Positions 26,822-34,654 of a stretch of 64,000 nucleotides of DNA are shown piece after piece (position 1 is the stretch's first letter; the number at the start of each line of letters is the position of its first letter). Source of the DNA: Streptomyces cylindrosporus (GTDB lineage: Bacteria > Actinomycetota > Actinomycetes > Streptomycetales > Streptomycetaceae); the NCBI RefSeq assembly GCF_022698165.1, contig NZ_JALDAY010000003.1, forward strand, positions 62,001 through 126,000. The letters are read 5' to 3'. The translations under genes were made by a program, and so were the position numbers. The notes under the pieces were generated by a model. The model had not been told where the DNA came from and did not search any database. It worked only from the letters and a program-made list of their open reading frames with translations.

Positions 26822-27267
26822 GGCTTGGCCACCGTGGACTCGGCCCCGGACCGGGTGAACGTGCACTCCCAGGACACCTTGTCGTTGTTGCCGCCGCCCT
26901 GGTCGCCGAGGGCGACGTGGGCGGTCCAGACGAGCCAGGTGGTGTCGTTCTTGTGGGAGAAGCGGACCCGGCCGAGGCTGTTCTCTCCGAGGCGCTCCGC
27001 CAGGGCCTCCACCTTGGCCTGGCCCGAGTCGCCGGCGCCGGTCGTGTCGTCCCGCAGCCGCAGTCCCTGAAGACCGAGGGTCTTGCCGATCTGCATCTTC
27101 TGGGACTCTTCCTGTCCCGCGGATGCGTAGGTCGTGGTGTCGGTGGTCTCCTCGCTGTGGCCCTTGGTGAAGGTGTTGAGGCCGCCGATCGTGATCCACG
27201 TGCCGGGCGACAGGAAGTCCTCGATCTGGAAGTCGACGTCGCGGGCGTTGTACTTCTGGAGCGCCAT
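26818..27267 (-). CDS. Major tail (tube) protein, 149 aa
   Basis: It builds the tail tube. The protein begins MALQKYNARDVDFQIEDFLSPGTWITIGGLNTFTKGHSEETTDTTTYASAGQEESQKMQIGKTLGLQG, typical of actinophage tube proteins in the lambda V/HK97 gp13-like fold. A later segment reads WTAHVALGDQGGGNNDKVSWECTFTRSG. The ATG at 27267 has an excellent GGAGGAG ribosome site, and a hairpin abuts that site on the upstream side. It overlaps the chaperone start by 4 bp. Confidence 0.9.
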   Translation of the reverse strand: MALQKYNARDVDFQIEDFLSPGTWITIGGLNTFTKGHSEETTDTTTYASAGQEESQKMQIGKTLGLQGLRLRDDTTGAGDSGQAKVEALAERLGENSLGRVRFSHKNDTTWLVWTAHVALGDQGGGNNDKVSWECTFTRSGAESTVAKP

Positions 27268-27276
27268 GATCTCCTC

Positions 27277-27296
27277 CGGGCATGACGAAATGCCCG
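27277..27296 (-). promoter_or_regulatory. Hairpin abutting the major tail protein ribosome site
   Basis: CGGGCAT and ATGCCCG form a perfect 7-bp stem with a 6-base loop. Read leftward, the stem ends right at the GGAGGAG ribosome site of the major tail gene. It could stabilise the 5' end of a processed mRNA or partially terminate upstream transcription. Confidence 0.45.
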
Positions 27297-27333
27297 CAGC
27301 GACCACCGCCCGGGCTGGATAAGGGAGTTGGGG

Positions 27334-27759
27334 TCAGACGCGGTGTTGGGTCACCGCGCGGATCTCCATGCGGAAGTTCGCGACGTGCTCGTGCCGGCCG
27401 AGCTCGTCGATACCGATGGAGGCTGCCGAGTTCTGGAGGGCGACGGACAGGATCAGCTGGGTGCCGTCCGGCAGCGTGAGCGGGCCGAGGCCGTGCAGCT
27501 CGTCGCGGATCGCCGCGCACCGCTGGCGGGACACCCGTGGGTCCTTGGTGCCGCGCACGCGGACCTGCACGCGCGGCTCGTCGTAGCCGAGGCGGCTATC
27601 CGGCTCGCGGCCGTCGTCGTAGATGGTCAGGGAGACCGCCTCGTCCGGCGTGGGCGGCATGGACTCCAGGAAGCAGTCACCGGCCGCCGACGCCGTCTGG
27701 TACGACACCAGCGCCTTGTCCTGGAGGTGGCGGGCGATGCCGTCGAGGAGGTCAGCCAC
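27334..27759 (-). CDS. Tail terminator / tail completion protein, 141 aa
   Basis: The protein begins MADLLDGIARHLQDKALVSY and contains TIYDDGREPDSRLGYDEPRVQVRVRGTKDPRVSRQRCAAIRDELHGLGPLTLPDGTQL. This matches the minor capsid/tail terminator family placed directly before the major tail gene in siphoviruses. It caps the tail tube and joins it to the head. It overlaps the preceding neck-protein gene by 8 bp. Confidence 0.8.
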   Translation of the reverse strand: MADLLDGIARHLQDKALVSYQTASAAGDCFLESMPPTPDEAVSLTIYDDGREPDSRLGYDEPRVQVRVRGTKDPRVSRQRCAAIRDELHGLGPLTLPDGTQLILSVALQNSAASIGIDELGRHEHVANFRMEIRAVTQHRV

Positions 27760-28102
27760 GCAGCCACCTCCGCAGCGGCACCGCCATCAGTTGCAGCACG
27801 ACGTCCCGCTCCCGGTTCATCGGGATCTCCAGGTACTTCGCGCTGCGGCCCGGCAAGTGCTTCCAGGTCAGTTCCTCGTGCTGCCGACGCGCGTACACGG
27901 TGTCGTACGACACCGCGCCGTTGAGTCCGTCGACGTCCACGCGGCCGGAGCGTTCGAGGGTGCCCTCCTCCAGCGGCACGATCTTCCTCGACTCGGCGAG
28001 GACGTGCTCCAGGCCGCGCCGCAGCCCTTCGCTCGCGAGGCGCTGGCCCCGTGTGGTCCACAGGCGGCGGCCCTCGAACCGGAAGCGGGTGTACTGGCTC
28101 AT
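27752..28102 (-). CDS. Head-tail joining (HK97 gp10-like) protein, 116 aa
   Basis: Starts MSQYTRFRFEGRRLWTTRGQRLASEGLRRGLEHVLAESRKIVPLEEGTLERSGRVDVDG. The pattern of basic helices followed by PLxxGxLxxS is common to HK97 gp10-type minor capsid/neck proteins. It lies in the connector cluster between capsid and tail genes and overlaps the previous gene by 4 bp (ATGA). Confidence 0.75.
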   Translation of the reverse strand: MSQYTRFRFEGRRLWTTRGQRLASEGLRRGLEHVLAESRKIVPLEEGTLERSGRVDVDGLNGAVSYDTVYARRQHEELTWKHLPGRSAKYLEIPMNRERDVVLQLMAVPLRRWLRG

Positions 28103-28416
28103 ACGAGCTGCACCTCCAGGTGGTCGGGGAGCGGCAACCCGCCGCCGTCGCGCCGCAGTTGGTCGATGACCGTCGTCTGCCGGCCGCCGGGCAGCGTCAC
28201 CCTGGACTCCGGCGGCGCGTCGACGGCGTCGAGGCGGCAGTAGACAGTGGCGCCGGAGGTGACCTCGCGGCCGTCCGGTGCGCGCACGAGCCGGTTCTTC
28301 TCCTCCAGGAAGCACCGCACCACCACGGGGTCGCCGTACAGCGGGCCGACCGCGGAATCCCCCTCGTACGGCTCCACGGTCACCTGGTGGCGCAGCCACA
28401 TGCCGGGAAGTCTCAC
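28099..28416 (-). CDS. Head completion / neck protein, 105 aa
   Basis: A small strand-rich protein: WLRHQVTVEPYEGDSAVGPLYGDPVVVRCFLEEKNRLVRAPDGREVTSGATVYCRLDAVDAPPESRVTLPGG. Size, fold type and position match stopper-type neck proteins (SPP1 gp16 / HK97 gp7-like). The GTG at 28416 sits in a GTGA overlap with the gene before; an ATG at 28401 is the alternative. Confidence 0.7.
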   Translation of the reverse strand: MRLPGMWLRHQVTVEPYEGDSAVGPLYGDPVVVRCFLEEKNRLVRAPDGREVTSGATVYCRLDAVDAPPESRVTLPGGRQTTVIDQLRRDGGGLPLPDHLEVQLV

Positions 28417-28832
28417 CAGGTGCACACCTCCCCGAGCCGGAAGATGTCCGGCGTCAGGTCCGGCGAGGACAGCGCATCCACCGCGGCCGGGGCGACTTCC
28501 CGCGCGGGTGACGCGTTCCCGGTCACGTTGGTGACCGACCGGGACAGCTGGGCCGAGCCGAGCGAGACACTGCCCCACCCGGCGCCGGCCGCGCCAGTGG
28601 TGTCGCCGGTCTCGTCGAACCACTCGGCCTGCGCGCACACGGCATCGGTGAAGGCCTGCTTCACCACGGTGTTCGCGGGGTAGCCGTCGGCGTCGACCTC
28701 GTACCGGCACAGCCGGAACACGTTGCTCTCCAGGAACCTGGAGGCCTTGGCGAGCAGCGCGTTGATGTCCGTGGGCGGGGTCTGCCCGGTGAAGCTCTGG
28801 TAGTCCGCCTGCGTGGCGTAGGTCCGGGCCAC
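28413..28832 (-). CDS. Head-tail adaptor protein, 139 aa
   Basis: Begins VARTYATQADYQSFTGQTPPTDINALLAKASRFLESNVFRLCRYEVDADGYPANTVVKQAFTDAVCAQAEWF. This helical pattern is typical for the adaptor (gp6/gp15-like) that binds the portal. It starts at a GTG preceded by GGGGGTG and lies 11 bp after the upstream structural gene. It overlaps the neck gene by 4 bp. Confidence 0.75.
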   Translation of the reverse strand: MARTYATQADYQSFTGQTPPTDINALLAKASRFLESNVFRLCRYEVDADGYPANTVVKQAFTDAVCAQAEWFDETGDTTGAAGAGWGSVSLGSAQLSRSVTNVTGNASPAREVAPAAVDALSSPDLTPDIFRLGEVCTW

Positions 28833-28843
28833 CGGGCACCCCC

Positions 28844-29353
28844 CTACGTCGCCGCGCCGAGGATCAGCACGTCGTAGGTCACCGATGTGCCGGCCGCGCT
28901 GTTGGTCACGGCCAACAGGTCGCCGGTGCCCGCGGTGACGACGGCGCCCGCGGCGGACGGGGCGACCCACATGAACATGCCGCCCGGTTGGACGACGATG
29001 CCGTCGCCCGCGGCGAGGAAGACGCCCGGAACACCGTTGGAGGCGGGCTGGGTGACCTGGCAGTTGTTCGTGTTCGCCGAGGCCGCGACGACGATGATCG
29101 CCTTGATGCGGGCGAAGGTGAGGGTCTGGCCGAACTTGTCGGCCAGGGTCCCCGCCAGGTCCAGGGTGTCGGTCGCGGATGCGGCCACGGTCCGTTGATC
29201 GTGGAAGATCAGGTTCGCCGCGCCCGCCCCCGCCCCGTCCGCGAAGGACAGCGACTTCAGGTACTCGACGACATCCTGCGGGACGGACAGATCGTCCGGC
29301 TTGGTCTGCGTAGCCGCCAGGGACAGCGACACCCGTGTGCGCGTCAGGGCCAT
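28844..29353 (-). CDS. Strand-rich virion protein, 169 aa
   Basis: Not recognised with certainty. The protein contains ALTRTRVSLSLAATQTKPDDLSVPQDVVEYLKSLSFADGAGAGAANLIFHDQRTVAASATDTLDLAG and ends in beta segments (GDGIVVQPGGMFMWVAPSAAGAVVTAGTGDLLAVTNSAAGTSVTYDVLILGA). The sequence is Ala/Thr/Gly-rich like capsid decoration or head fibre proteins. It sits two genes after the capsid gene. A head-surface role is inferred. Confidence 0.6.
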   Translation of the reverse strand: MALTRTRVSLSLAATQTKPDDLSVPQDVVEYLKSLSFADGAGAGAANLIFHDQRTVAASATDTLDLAGTLADKFGQTLTFARIKAIIVVAASANTNNCQVTQPASNGVPGVFLAAGDGIVVQPGGMFMWVAPSAAGAVVTAGTGDLLAVTNSAAGTSVTYDVLILGAAT

Positions 29354-29700
29354 CAGTCACCGCTCCCGTCCGCGAAGAGCTCGACAAGCTGATCGCGCGT
29401 CTTGCCCTCCGCCTCGGCCTGATCGGCGCCCTGGGCGACGGCGTAGGCCACCCAGTCCGCCTTGGACGCGGAACGGGCCGGAGGCTTCACGTCCTCCGGC
29501 CCGCTACCGCTCCCCTCACCACCGCCACCCTCAGGCGGGTCCTTCGGCGCCAGCTTGGCCGGCGCCTCGTCCTCGGCTCGGTGCCAGCCGCCCTCGCTGC
29601 GGGCGACCAGCTCTTCGAGCCGCTGCTCTTCCTCGCTGCCGGGCTCCGGCTGCACGCGCTCGGCGATGTGGTCGCCCGCGCCACGCTGGTAGATCGCCAT
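29353..29700 (-). CDS. Acidic, partly disordered structural-region protein, 115 aa
   Basis: The N-terminal half is charged (AERVQPEPGSEEEQRLEELVARSEGGWHRAEDEA), the middle is a Gly/Pro-rich linker (PPEGGGGEGSGSGPEDVKPP), and the C-terminal 45 residues (SASKADWVAYAVAQGADQAEAEGKTRDQLVELFA) resemble the Rho-N/SAP-like helix pair of actinophage head proteins. It lies directly after the capsid gene (1 bp gap) and touches the next gene by one base. Function unknown. Confidence 0.6.
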   Translation of the reverse strand: MAIYQRGAGDHIAERVQPEPGSEEEQRLEELVARSEGGWHRAEDEAPAKLAPKDPPEGGGGEGSGSGPEDVKPPARSASKADWVAYAVAQGADQAEAEGKTRDQLVELFADGSGD

Positions 29701-29701
29701 G

Positions 29702-30904
29702 TCAGATCACCAGGCCCGTCTGCACGGCGTGCGCGCGCTCCAGCCCGTACTTCAGGCCGATCTCGCCGTACAGCTGGCGCTCGTCCGAGGCGCCGGTCTT
29801 GGCGAGCGGCTCGTCGAAGAACACGCCCTTGCCGGGGATGTTCAGGAAGACCGGCATCAGCTGCTCCAGGGACACCGCGGCGATGGTGTCCTGCGGCATG
29901 TGACGGTCCATCATCAGGTTCAGCGTGCCGAAGTCCGTGACGATGGTGGTCATGTTGACACCGCCGACGTTGCGGGAGGTCTCCCGGTACTGCCCGTAGG
30001 CCGAGGCGAACGCCTTGGTGATGGCCCGCTTCTGGACGCTGTTGGACAGCAGCGTCGCCGTCTCCTGCTCGCTGATGCCGCCGTTGTCGTAGGCGAGCTG
30101 GAGCATGTCGTTGACGTGGTCGGTGGTCAGCGCGGTCGCCCACGGCTTCGTGAAGGCGATGCCGGTCGCGGTGCCGACGGTGATCGCCGCGCCGCCGGAC
30201 GTGCTGCTGATCTTGAAGTTGTTCGCGTCGGTCACCGTGACGACGTAGTAGATGCGGCCCGGCACCACGCCCGCCATCGCACCGATCGCCGTGAACACGA
30301 TCTTGTTGCCGACGGACAGCCCGTGCGCGGTCGCGGTGATCGTGTCCGTCGCCGAGGTCGCGCCGGACACCGAAGTGCCCCTCGCGATGCGGTTCGTGGT
30401 GATCGCCTGGAGCAGGCCGCGGGTCTGCCGCGCGGTCGCGTTGGTGGTCGGGTTGACGTACGAGCCGTTGATGAAGCTCCAGTTCACGTCCAGGGCGACA
30501 GACTTCAGGGCCTGGGCGGTCTGCCAGTCCAGCTCGTTGGTGACCGCGTTCGACCCGTTCACGCTGTTGAAGGGCGCGGACTGCGGGGTCGCCATCTGCC
30601 CGACGGCGGCCTGCTTGGTGTACGAGACGGACACCTTCTCCTGGTGGATCTGGCACACGTTCCGCACGTTGCCGCGCACCCTCTCCTCGGCGGTCGGCGC
30701 GGTCGCGCCTTCCGTCTTGGTGCGCTGCGCCGGGTCGCGCAGGTCGTAGGTGGACCATTCGAACTCGGTCGACGTCGTCTGACCGCCGCCGGTGAGGCCG
30801 CCGATGGCCGACAGCAGCGGGGTGTCGTCGGGCGTGATCGCGAAGAGCTCGCCCGCGTAGTTGGGCAGGTTGAAGGTGGTGCCCATTCCGGTGATGCCGG
30901 CCAT
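29702..30904 (-). CDS. Major capsid protein, 400 aa
   Basis: The protein begins MAGITGMGTTFNLPNYAGELFAITPDDTPLLSAIGGLTGGG and contains NVRNVCQIHQEKVSVSYTKQAAVGQM, a pattern of SU10-type (DUF5309-like) HK97-fold capsids. The C-terminal half (VNDMLQLAYDNGGISEQETATLLSNSVQKRAITKAFASAYGQYRE) fits. Residues about 180-255 form a strand-rich insertion (DTITATAHGLSVGNKIVFTAIG..IYYVVTVTDANNFKISSTSGG), probably a surface domain. It follows the scaffold gene by 14 bp. Confidence 0.88.
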   Translation of the reverse strand: MAGITGMGTTFNLPNYAGELFAITPDDTPLLSAIGGLTGGGQTTSTEFEWSTYDLRDPAQRTKTEGATAPTAEERVRGNVRNVCQIHQEKVSVSYTKQAAVGQMATPQSAPFNSVNGSNAVTNELDWQTAQALKSVALDVNWSFINGSYVNPTTNATARQTRGLLQAITTNRIARGTSVSGATSATDTITATAHGLSVGNKIVFTAIGAMAGVVPGRIYYVVTVTDANNFKISSTSGGAAITVGTATGIAFTKPWATALTTDHVNDMLQLAYDNGGISEQETATLLSNSVQKRAITKAFASAYGQYRETSRNVGGVNMTTIVTDFGTLNLMMDRHMPQDTIAAVSLEQLMPVFLNIPGKGVFFDEPLAKTGASDERQLYGEIGLKYGLERAHAVQTGLVI

Positions 30905-30918
30905 GGTGCCTCCTCAGG

Positions 30919-31665
30919 TCATGTGGTCTGTGCGGACTTGAGCCGCTTGAGTCGGAAGACCTCGGGGAAATTCCGGGCCTTCGTGGCGTCCTCGATCTGC
31001 TTGTCGATGGATGCGGCCTGGTCGCCGGAGCCGCCTCCGCCGCCCATGTCCCCGCCGGAGCGCCCGGCGCCCTTCGGGGCGAGCTTGGCGAGCTTCTTCA
31101 CGGCGGCCGTGATGCCGTCGCTGTCGACCTTGCCGTCCTTGTCGACGAACCGTGCGGTGTCGATCAGTTCGGCTGCCTCGCCCAGGTCGACGCCGGCCTT
31201 CGAGGCGGCGGCTTCGAAGCGGGCGGCGGCGAGTTCCTTGCCGTGCTCGATGGCGGCGACCGTGCGGCCCCGCTTCTCGGCGTCGGCGACGGCCTTCTCC
31301 TGGTCACTCATCTGGGACGCCTTCAGAGCGGCGAGCTCGTCGACCGCATCCTTGTTGTCCTTGGCGCGCTTCTCCCACTGGCGGGCGAGTGCCTTCCAGT
31401 CGGGCTCGCTGCCCGACCCGGTACTGCCCTGGCCTCCGTCGGCGCCCTGCTGGCCGGAGCCCTGGCCGTCGTTGCCGCCAGCCGCGCCACCGTCGCCGGA
31501 GCCGCCCTGGCCTCCCTCACCGCCGCTGCTCGCGCCGGATCCGGAGCCGCCTGCGCCCTCGCCGTTGCCACCCGCGATGGCGTAGATCGGCGAGCCGTTG
31601 CGGCGGTAGCCGAGCACCTCCATGGCGTGGTGTGTGGCGAGCGGGTGTTTGAAAGGGACCTGCAT
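30919..31665 (-). CDS. Capsid scaffolding protein, 248 aa
   Basis: The N-terminus MQVPFKHPLATHHAMEVLGYRRNGSPIYAIAGG precedes a long Gly/Ser-rich stretch. Highly charged helices (QWEKRAKDNKDAVDELAALKASQMSDQEKAVADAEKRG) follow, and a basic C-terminus (ARNFPEVFRLKRLK) could bind capsid. This helical, flexible layout and the place directly before the capsid gene are typical of scaffolds. Its ATG at 31665 has a GGGAG ribosome site. Confidence 0.85.
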   Translation of the reverse strand: MQVPFKHPLATHHAMEVLGYRRNGSPIYAIAGGNGEGAGGSGSGASSGGEGGQGGSGDGGAAGGNDGQGSGQQGADGGQGSTGSGSEPDWKALARQWEKRAKDNKDAVDELAALKASQMSDQEKAVADAEKRGRTVAAIEHGKELAAARFEAAASKAGVDLGEAAELIDTARFVDKDGKVDSDGITAAVKKLAKLAPKGAGRSGGDMGGGGGSGDQAASIDKQIEDATKARNFPEVFRLKRLKSAQTT

Positions 31666-31759
31666 GGTGTTCTCCCGTTTCGGGTTCGAGGGATCCGTGC
31701 GGATCACCTCAATTGCTGTGCCAGCCCCGAGCCGCTGTACAGCGGATTACCGTGAGGGC

Positions 31760-31945
31760 ATGGCGACTTACGACGTCCCCGCAAGCGGGGAGTGCCGACG
31801 GTGTGGTGCTGGTCTGGTGCAGCGCGTGTTCGAGCAGCGCTCCTGGGGTGGGCCAAGCATCAAGAAGCCCCAGGGCTCCCCGCGTTGTCCTAACTGCACC
31901 GAGCAGGAGCTGACCCAGTTCAACCGGGAGCATCCCGCCGACTAG
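31760..31945 (+). CDS. Small zinc-ribbon protein on the opposite strand, 61 aa
   Basis: Two CxxC knuckles (GECRRCGAG and SPRCPNCTE) 24 residues apart form a likely zinc ribbon. The rest is EQRSWGGPSIKKPQGSP and TQFNREHPAD. It is coded against the late operon, between the scaffold and minor capsid genes, and overlaps the end of the latter by 4 bp. This looks like a moron expressed on its own. Function unknown; nucleic-acid binding is possible. Confidence 0.65.
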   Translation: MATYDVPASGECRRCGAGLVQRVFEQRSWGGPSIKKPQGSPRCPNCTEQELTQFNREHPAD

Positions 31946-33102
31946 TGCGCGGCGCCGATCTGCTCGCGCTGCGGCTTGCGGCGCAGGTCCGGGTGCGCGG
32001 CCACGTGCCCGCGCATCTCCGCCTGCCACTTGCGGACGAAGGCGCCAGCGCGGCGACGTGCGGCCTCGTCCACCGCCGCGGCCTGGCGGCGCTTCCACGC
32101 CCGGATGTGCCGCTCGATCTCCCGCTGCCGTTGCGTGTCCTCGTACGTCGTACCCGGGGTCGCGTGGTGCGGAGGCCGCGTCGTCAGCCCGGGTAGGTAC
32201 GCGGACAGCGAGTGCCGGCAGTTCGGGTGGAACAGGCCTGCTGCGCGCGCCTCGACGAGGGATCCGGCGACGTGCACGACGACCGTCGGCGCCGGGCCGC
32301 CGCGGCGTAGTAGTCCGCGGCGGGGTTGCGCGGGCGGGGCGACGTGCTCGGCGCGCACGGTGTGCGGGCCGGACGGCCCGGACAGGGCGAGGACTTCGCC
32401 CTCCCACGGTCGGCACAGGGGGCACTCCAGCGGAGCGTCCGACACGATGACCAGCCCCACGCCGATCTCGGCGAGGGCGTCGACGTGGCCTTCGACGGCG
32501 GCGCGGGCGGTGACCGAGCGGACGGCCATCTCGGCGTACGAAGCCATGTCCCACGACCGGCCCGACTGGTCGACGAACCCCGTGATGCCTCGCTGGGCGA
32601 ACTGGTCCAGGGCGCGCTGCGCGGCCTGCCGGCGGGTCGTGGTGCCGAGCAGGACGTTGCCGGACGCGCGGGCGACCACGCGCCGGTAGGCGTCCATCAC
32701 CGAGCGGGTGATCCGCGCGTACACGGGGCGCGTGTCCTGGGCCATGGACGCTGCCAGCCGGTCCACGGCGGGCGCGTTCGGCAGCGTCCTGCGGGCCACC
32801 AGCTCCCGGCCGATGTCGAGCGCCCCGAGCTCGGCGACCGCGGCCTGCCGGCCGCGGTTGTATGCCTCGATCAGCGCGCGGCGTACGGCGCCGTCGCTGT
32901 CCCGCTGGAGGGCCTCGGCCACGGTCTCGACGGCGGTCCGCAGGTTGCCGATCGCGGCGAGCTTGAGCTCCGCCCACCGGGGCGACTCGATGTCGGCCTC
33001 CAGCGCCTTGGCGAGGCGCTCCAGGAGCGCGGCCTCGGCATCCTCGTACAGGAGGGCGACCTCAGCCGCCAGATCCTCCGCCATCGCTGGGGAAACCGGC
33101 AT
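31942..33102 (-). CDS. MuF-like minor capsid / head morphogenesis protein, 386 aa
   Basis: A minor capsid protein of the phage_min_cap2/MuF type. The N-terminal two-thirds are helical (RRALIEAYNRGRQAAVAELGAL, YAEMAVRSVTARAAVEGHVDALAEIG). A probable metal-binding segment follows (DAPLECPLCRPWEGEVLAL ... GLFHPNCRHSLSAYLPG), the signature found in this family. It lies downstream of the portal gene and overlaps it by 41 bp. The start at 33102 has GAAGGGGG ahead of it. Confidence 0.85.
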   Translation of the reverse strand: MPVSPAMAEDLAAEVALLYEDAEAALLERLAKALEADIESPRWAELKLAAIGNLRTAVETVAEALQRDSDGAVRRALIEAYNRGRQAAVAELGALDIGRELVARRTLPNAPAVDRLAASMAQDTRPVYARITRSVMDAYRRVVARASGNVLLGTTTRRQAAQRALDQFAQRGITGFVDQSGRSWDMASYAEMAVRSVTARAAVEGHVDALAEIGVGLVIVSDAPLECPLCRPWEGEVLALSGPSGPHTVRAEHVAPPAQPRRGLLRRGGPAPTVVVHVAGSLVEARAAGLFHPNCRHSLSAYLPGLTTRPPHHATPGTTYEDTQRQREIERHIRAWKRRQAAAVDEAARRRAGAFVRKWQAEMRGHVAAHPDLRRKPQREQIGAAH

Positions 33103-34654
33103 CCGGCGCGCCCCCTTCGGCTCCGGTCAGCGTCGGGTCCGCGACCACGCGGCCTGACTCGCCGAGGATCGCGTCGACCTCGGCGGCGACCTGGTCCTTG
33201 TCCCAGTCGGGGTTGACCATCCGGACGAGCGTCTCCGTGGAGGCGGCCTCGGCGCGGCGGAGCAGCTCGGCCGTGGTCGCCAGCTCGGTCGGCCCCTCGC
33301 TGATCGAGTCCTGGAACTCAACCTTCGGCGGCTCCAGCTCCAGGCCCTGGACGCGGAACCGTTCGCCTGCCTCGACGGCCAGGAGCGCCGCGGTGATGTC
33401 CGCGATGGCCGGGCCCCAGTACAGGGCCTTGCGCCCGCGCGTGCTCATGCTGCGGCGCTCGCGGGCGCGGATCTCGGTCGCGGTGATGGCGGACCCGTCG
33501 CCGGTCTCCCCGAAGGTGCTGGCCGAGTAGCCGGCCTGTCGTACGGCTTGCTCGATCAGCTCGGCGCAGGTGTCGCGGTGCTCCTGGACGCGGATCTCGA
33601 ACTGCACGACTTCCAGCGGGTTGGGGTCGCCCGGCCGCTGGAGCATGTTGAGTCCGCTGTAGACCCTGCGTTCCTCGCTCCACGATGCCCCTTGCCCGGG
33701 TCCCTGGGACTCCAGCATCGACTGGGGCACGACGATGCGGCCCTTGCCGTTCTGCACGTCCCGCATCCACGACGAGTAGGTCTCGTCGAGGGCGTCCATC
33801 AGGCCCTCGATGCCCTGGAAGTCGGACTGTCCCCAGTAGGCGGCCGTGGGGATGTGCCTCCAGGCGCGTGCGGGGCGGACGTTGGGCACGTACGCGGCGG
33901 TGAGGTGGTCCGGGGCGCCGGTGTCGAGGCCGCCTTCCGCGTCGACCATGGAGGCGAGCGGTGCCGTGGCGGGGTGGTCGTCGAGCGGCCGGACCGCGCC
34001 GAGGCTCGTCGTCGACCCCTCGTACAGGCCGTGGTAGATGCGCCCTTTCTCGTGCTTCTCCAGGTGCCGGAAGACCCGGTTGTCGGCGCGGCCCTCGGTC
34101 TCCAGCACGGTCCAGAAGGTGACCGCGACGAGCCGGCCGTACCGGAACTCGGGGACGGCGCGGTCGGCGGCCACGGTGTCGATCCATGGCCGGTCCGACA
34201 CGTCCTCGTCCCAGACGACGCGCAGGTACGCGCCGCCGAGCGCGGCGCAGACCTCGCCGGCCTCCAGGAGGGTCGGCTGGAGGCCCTTCTCCATGAGGTC
34301 GTCGAGGGCCTGCTGGGTGGCGTCGCTGGCGCCCTCGGGGGCGACGAGCTTCGGAGGCTCGGAGAAGAGCAGCTCGGACGACGTACGGGCGATGTCCCCA
34401 GCGAGGGGGACATGGAGCTTGTCGCGCTTCTCGCCCTCGGGGGTGGGGTTGCCCCAGAACCAGCGGGCGAGGCGTCCGACGATGCCGCCGCGGTACTGGG
34501 CCGGCCGGTCGACGGCTTCGCGGTAGCCGCGGCCGGTGTAGCGGGCTTCGAGGCGGTCGGGCTCGCTGGAGTACCAGGCGTCCCAGTCGGCGAGGGCGTT
34601 CTGTACGCGGTCGTCGATCGGCGGCCACGGGGTGTCTGCGGTGGGCAGAGGCAT
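33062..34654 (-). CDS. Portal protein, 530 aa
   Basis: The dodecameric ring at the DNA-entry vertex. The protein starts MPLPTADTPWPPIDDRVQNALADWDAWYSSEPDRLEARY and continues with RWFWGNPTPEGEKRDKLHVPLAGDIARTSSELLFSEPPKL. A later segment (FGETGDGSAITATEIRARERRSMSTRGRKALYWGPAIADI) is typical of SPP1-type portals. The ATG at 34654 overlaps the large terminase stop (TAATG), so the two are coupled. Confidence 0.93.
   Translation of the reverse strand: MPLPTADTPWPPIDDRVQNALADWDAWYSSEPDRLEARYTGRGYREAVDRPAQYRGGIVGRLARWFWGNPTPEGEKRDKLHVPLAGDIARTSSELLFSEPPKLVAPEGASDATQQALDDLMEKGLQPTLLEAGEVCAALGGAYLRVVWDEDVSDRPWIDTVAADRAVPEFRYGRLVAVTFWTVLETEGRADNRVFRHLEKHEKGRIYHGLYEGSTTSLGAVRPLDDHPATAPLASMVDAEGGLDTGAPDHLTAAYVPNVRPARAWRHIPTAAYWGQSDFQGIEGLMDALDETYSSWMRDVQNGKGRIVVPQSMLESQGPGQGASWSEERRVYSGLNMLQRPGDPNPLEVVQFEIRVQEHRDTCAELIEQAVRQAGYSASTFGETGDGSAITATEIRARERRSMSTRGRKALYWGPAIADITAALLAVEAGERFRVQGLELEPPKVEFQDSISEGPTELATTAELLRRAEAASTETLVRMVNPDWDKDQVAAEVDAILGESGRVVADPTLTGAEGGAPDAGFPSDGGGSGG

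Noticed and set aside
23049..26858. 1,269-codon rightward frame opposite the tape measure gene
   Set aside because: Arg/Asp/Gly-rich product without domains; the leftward frame has clear tape measure features and operon overlaps.
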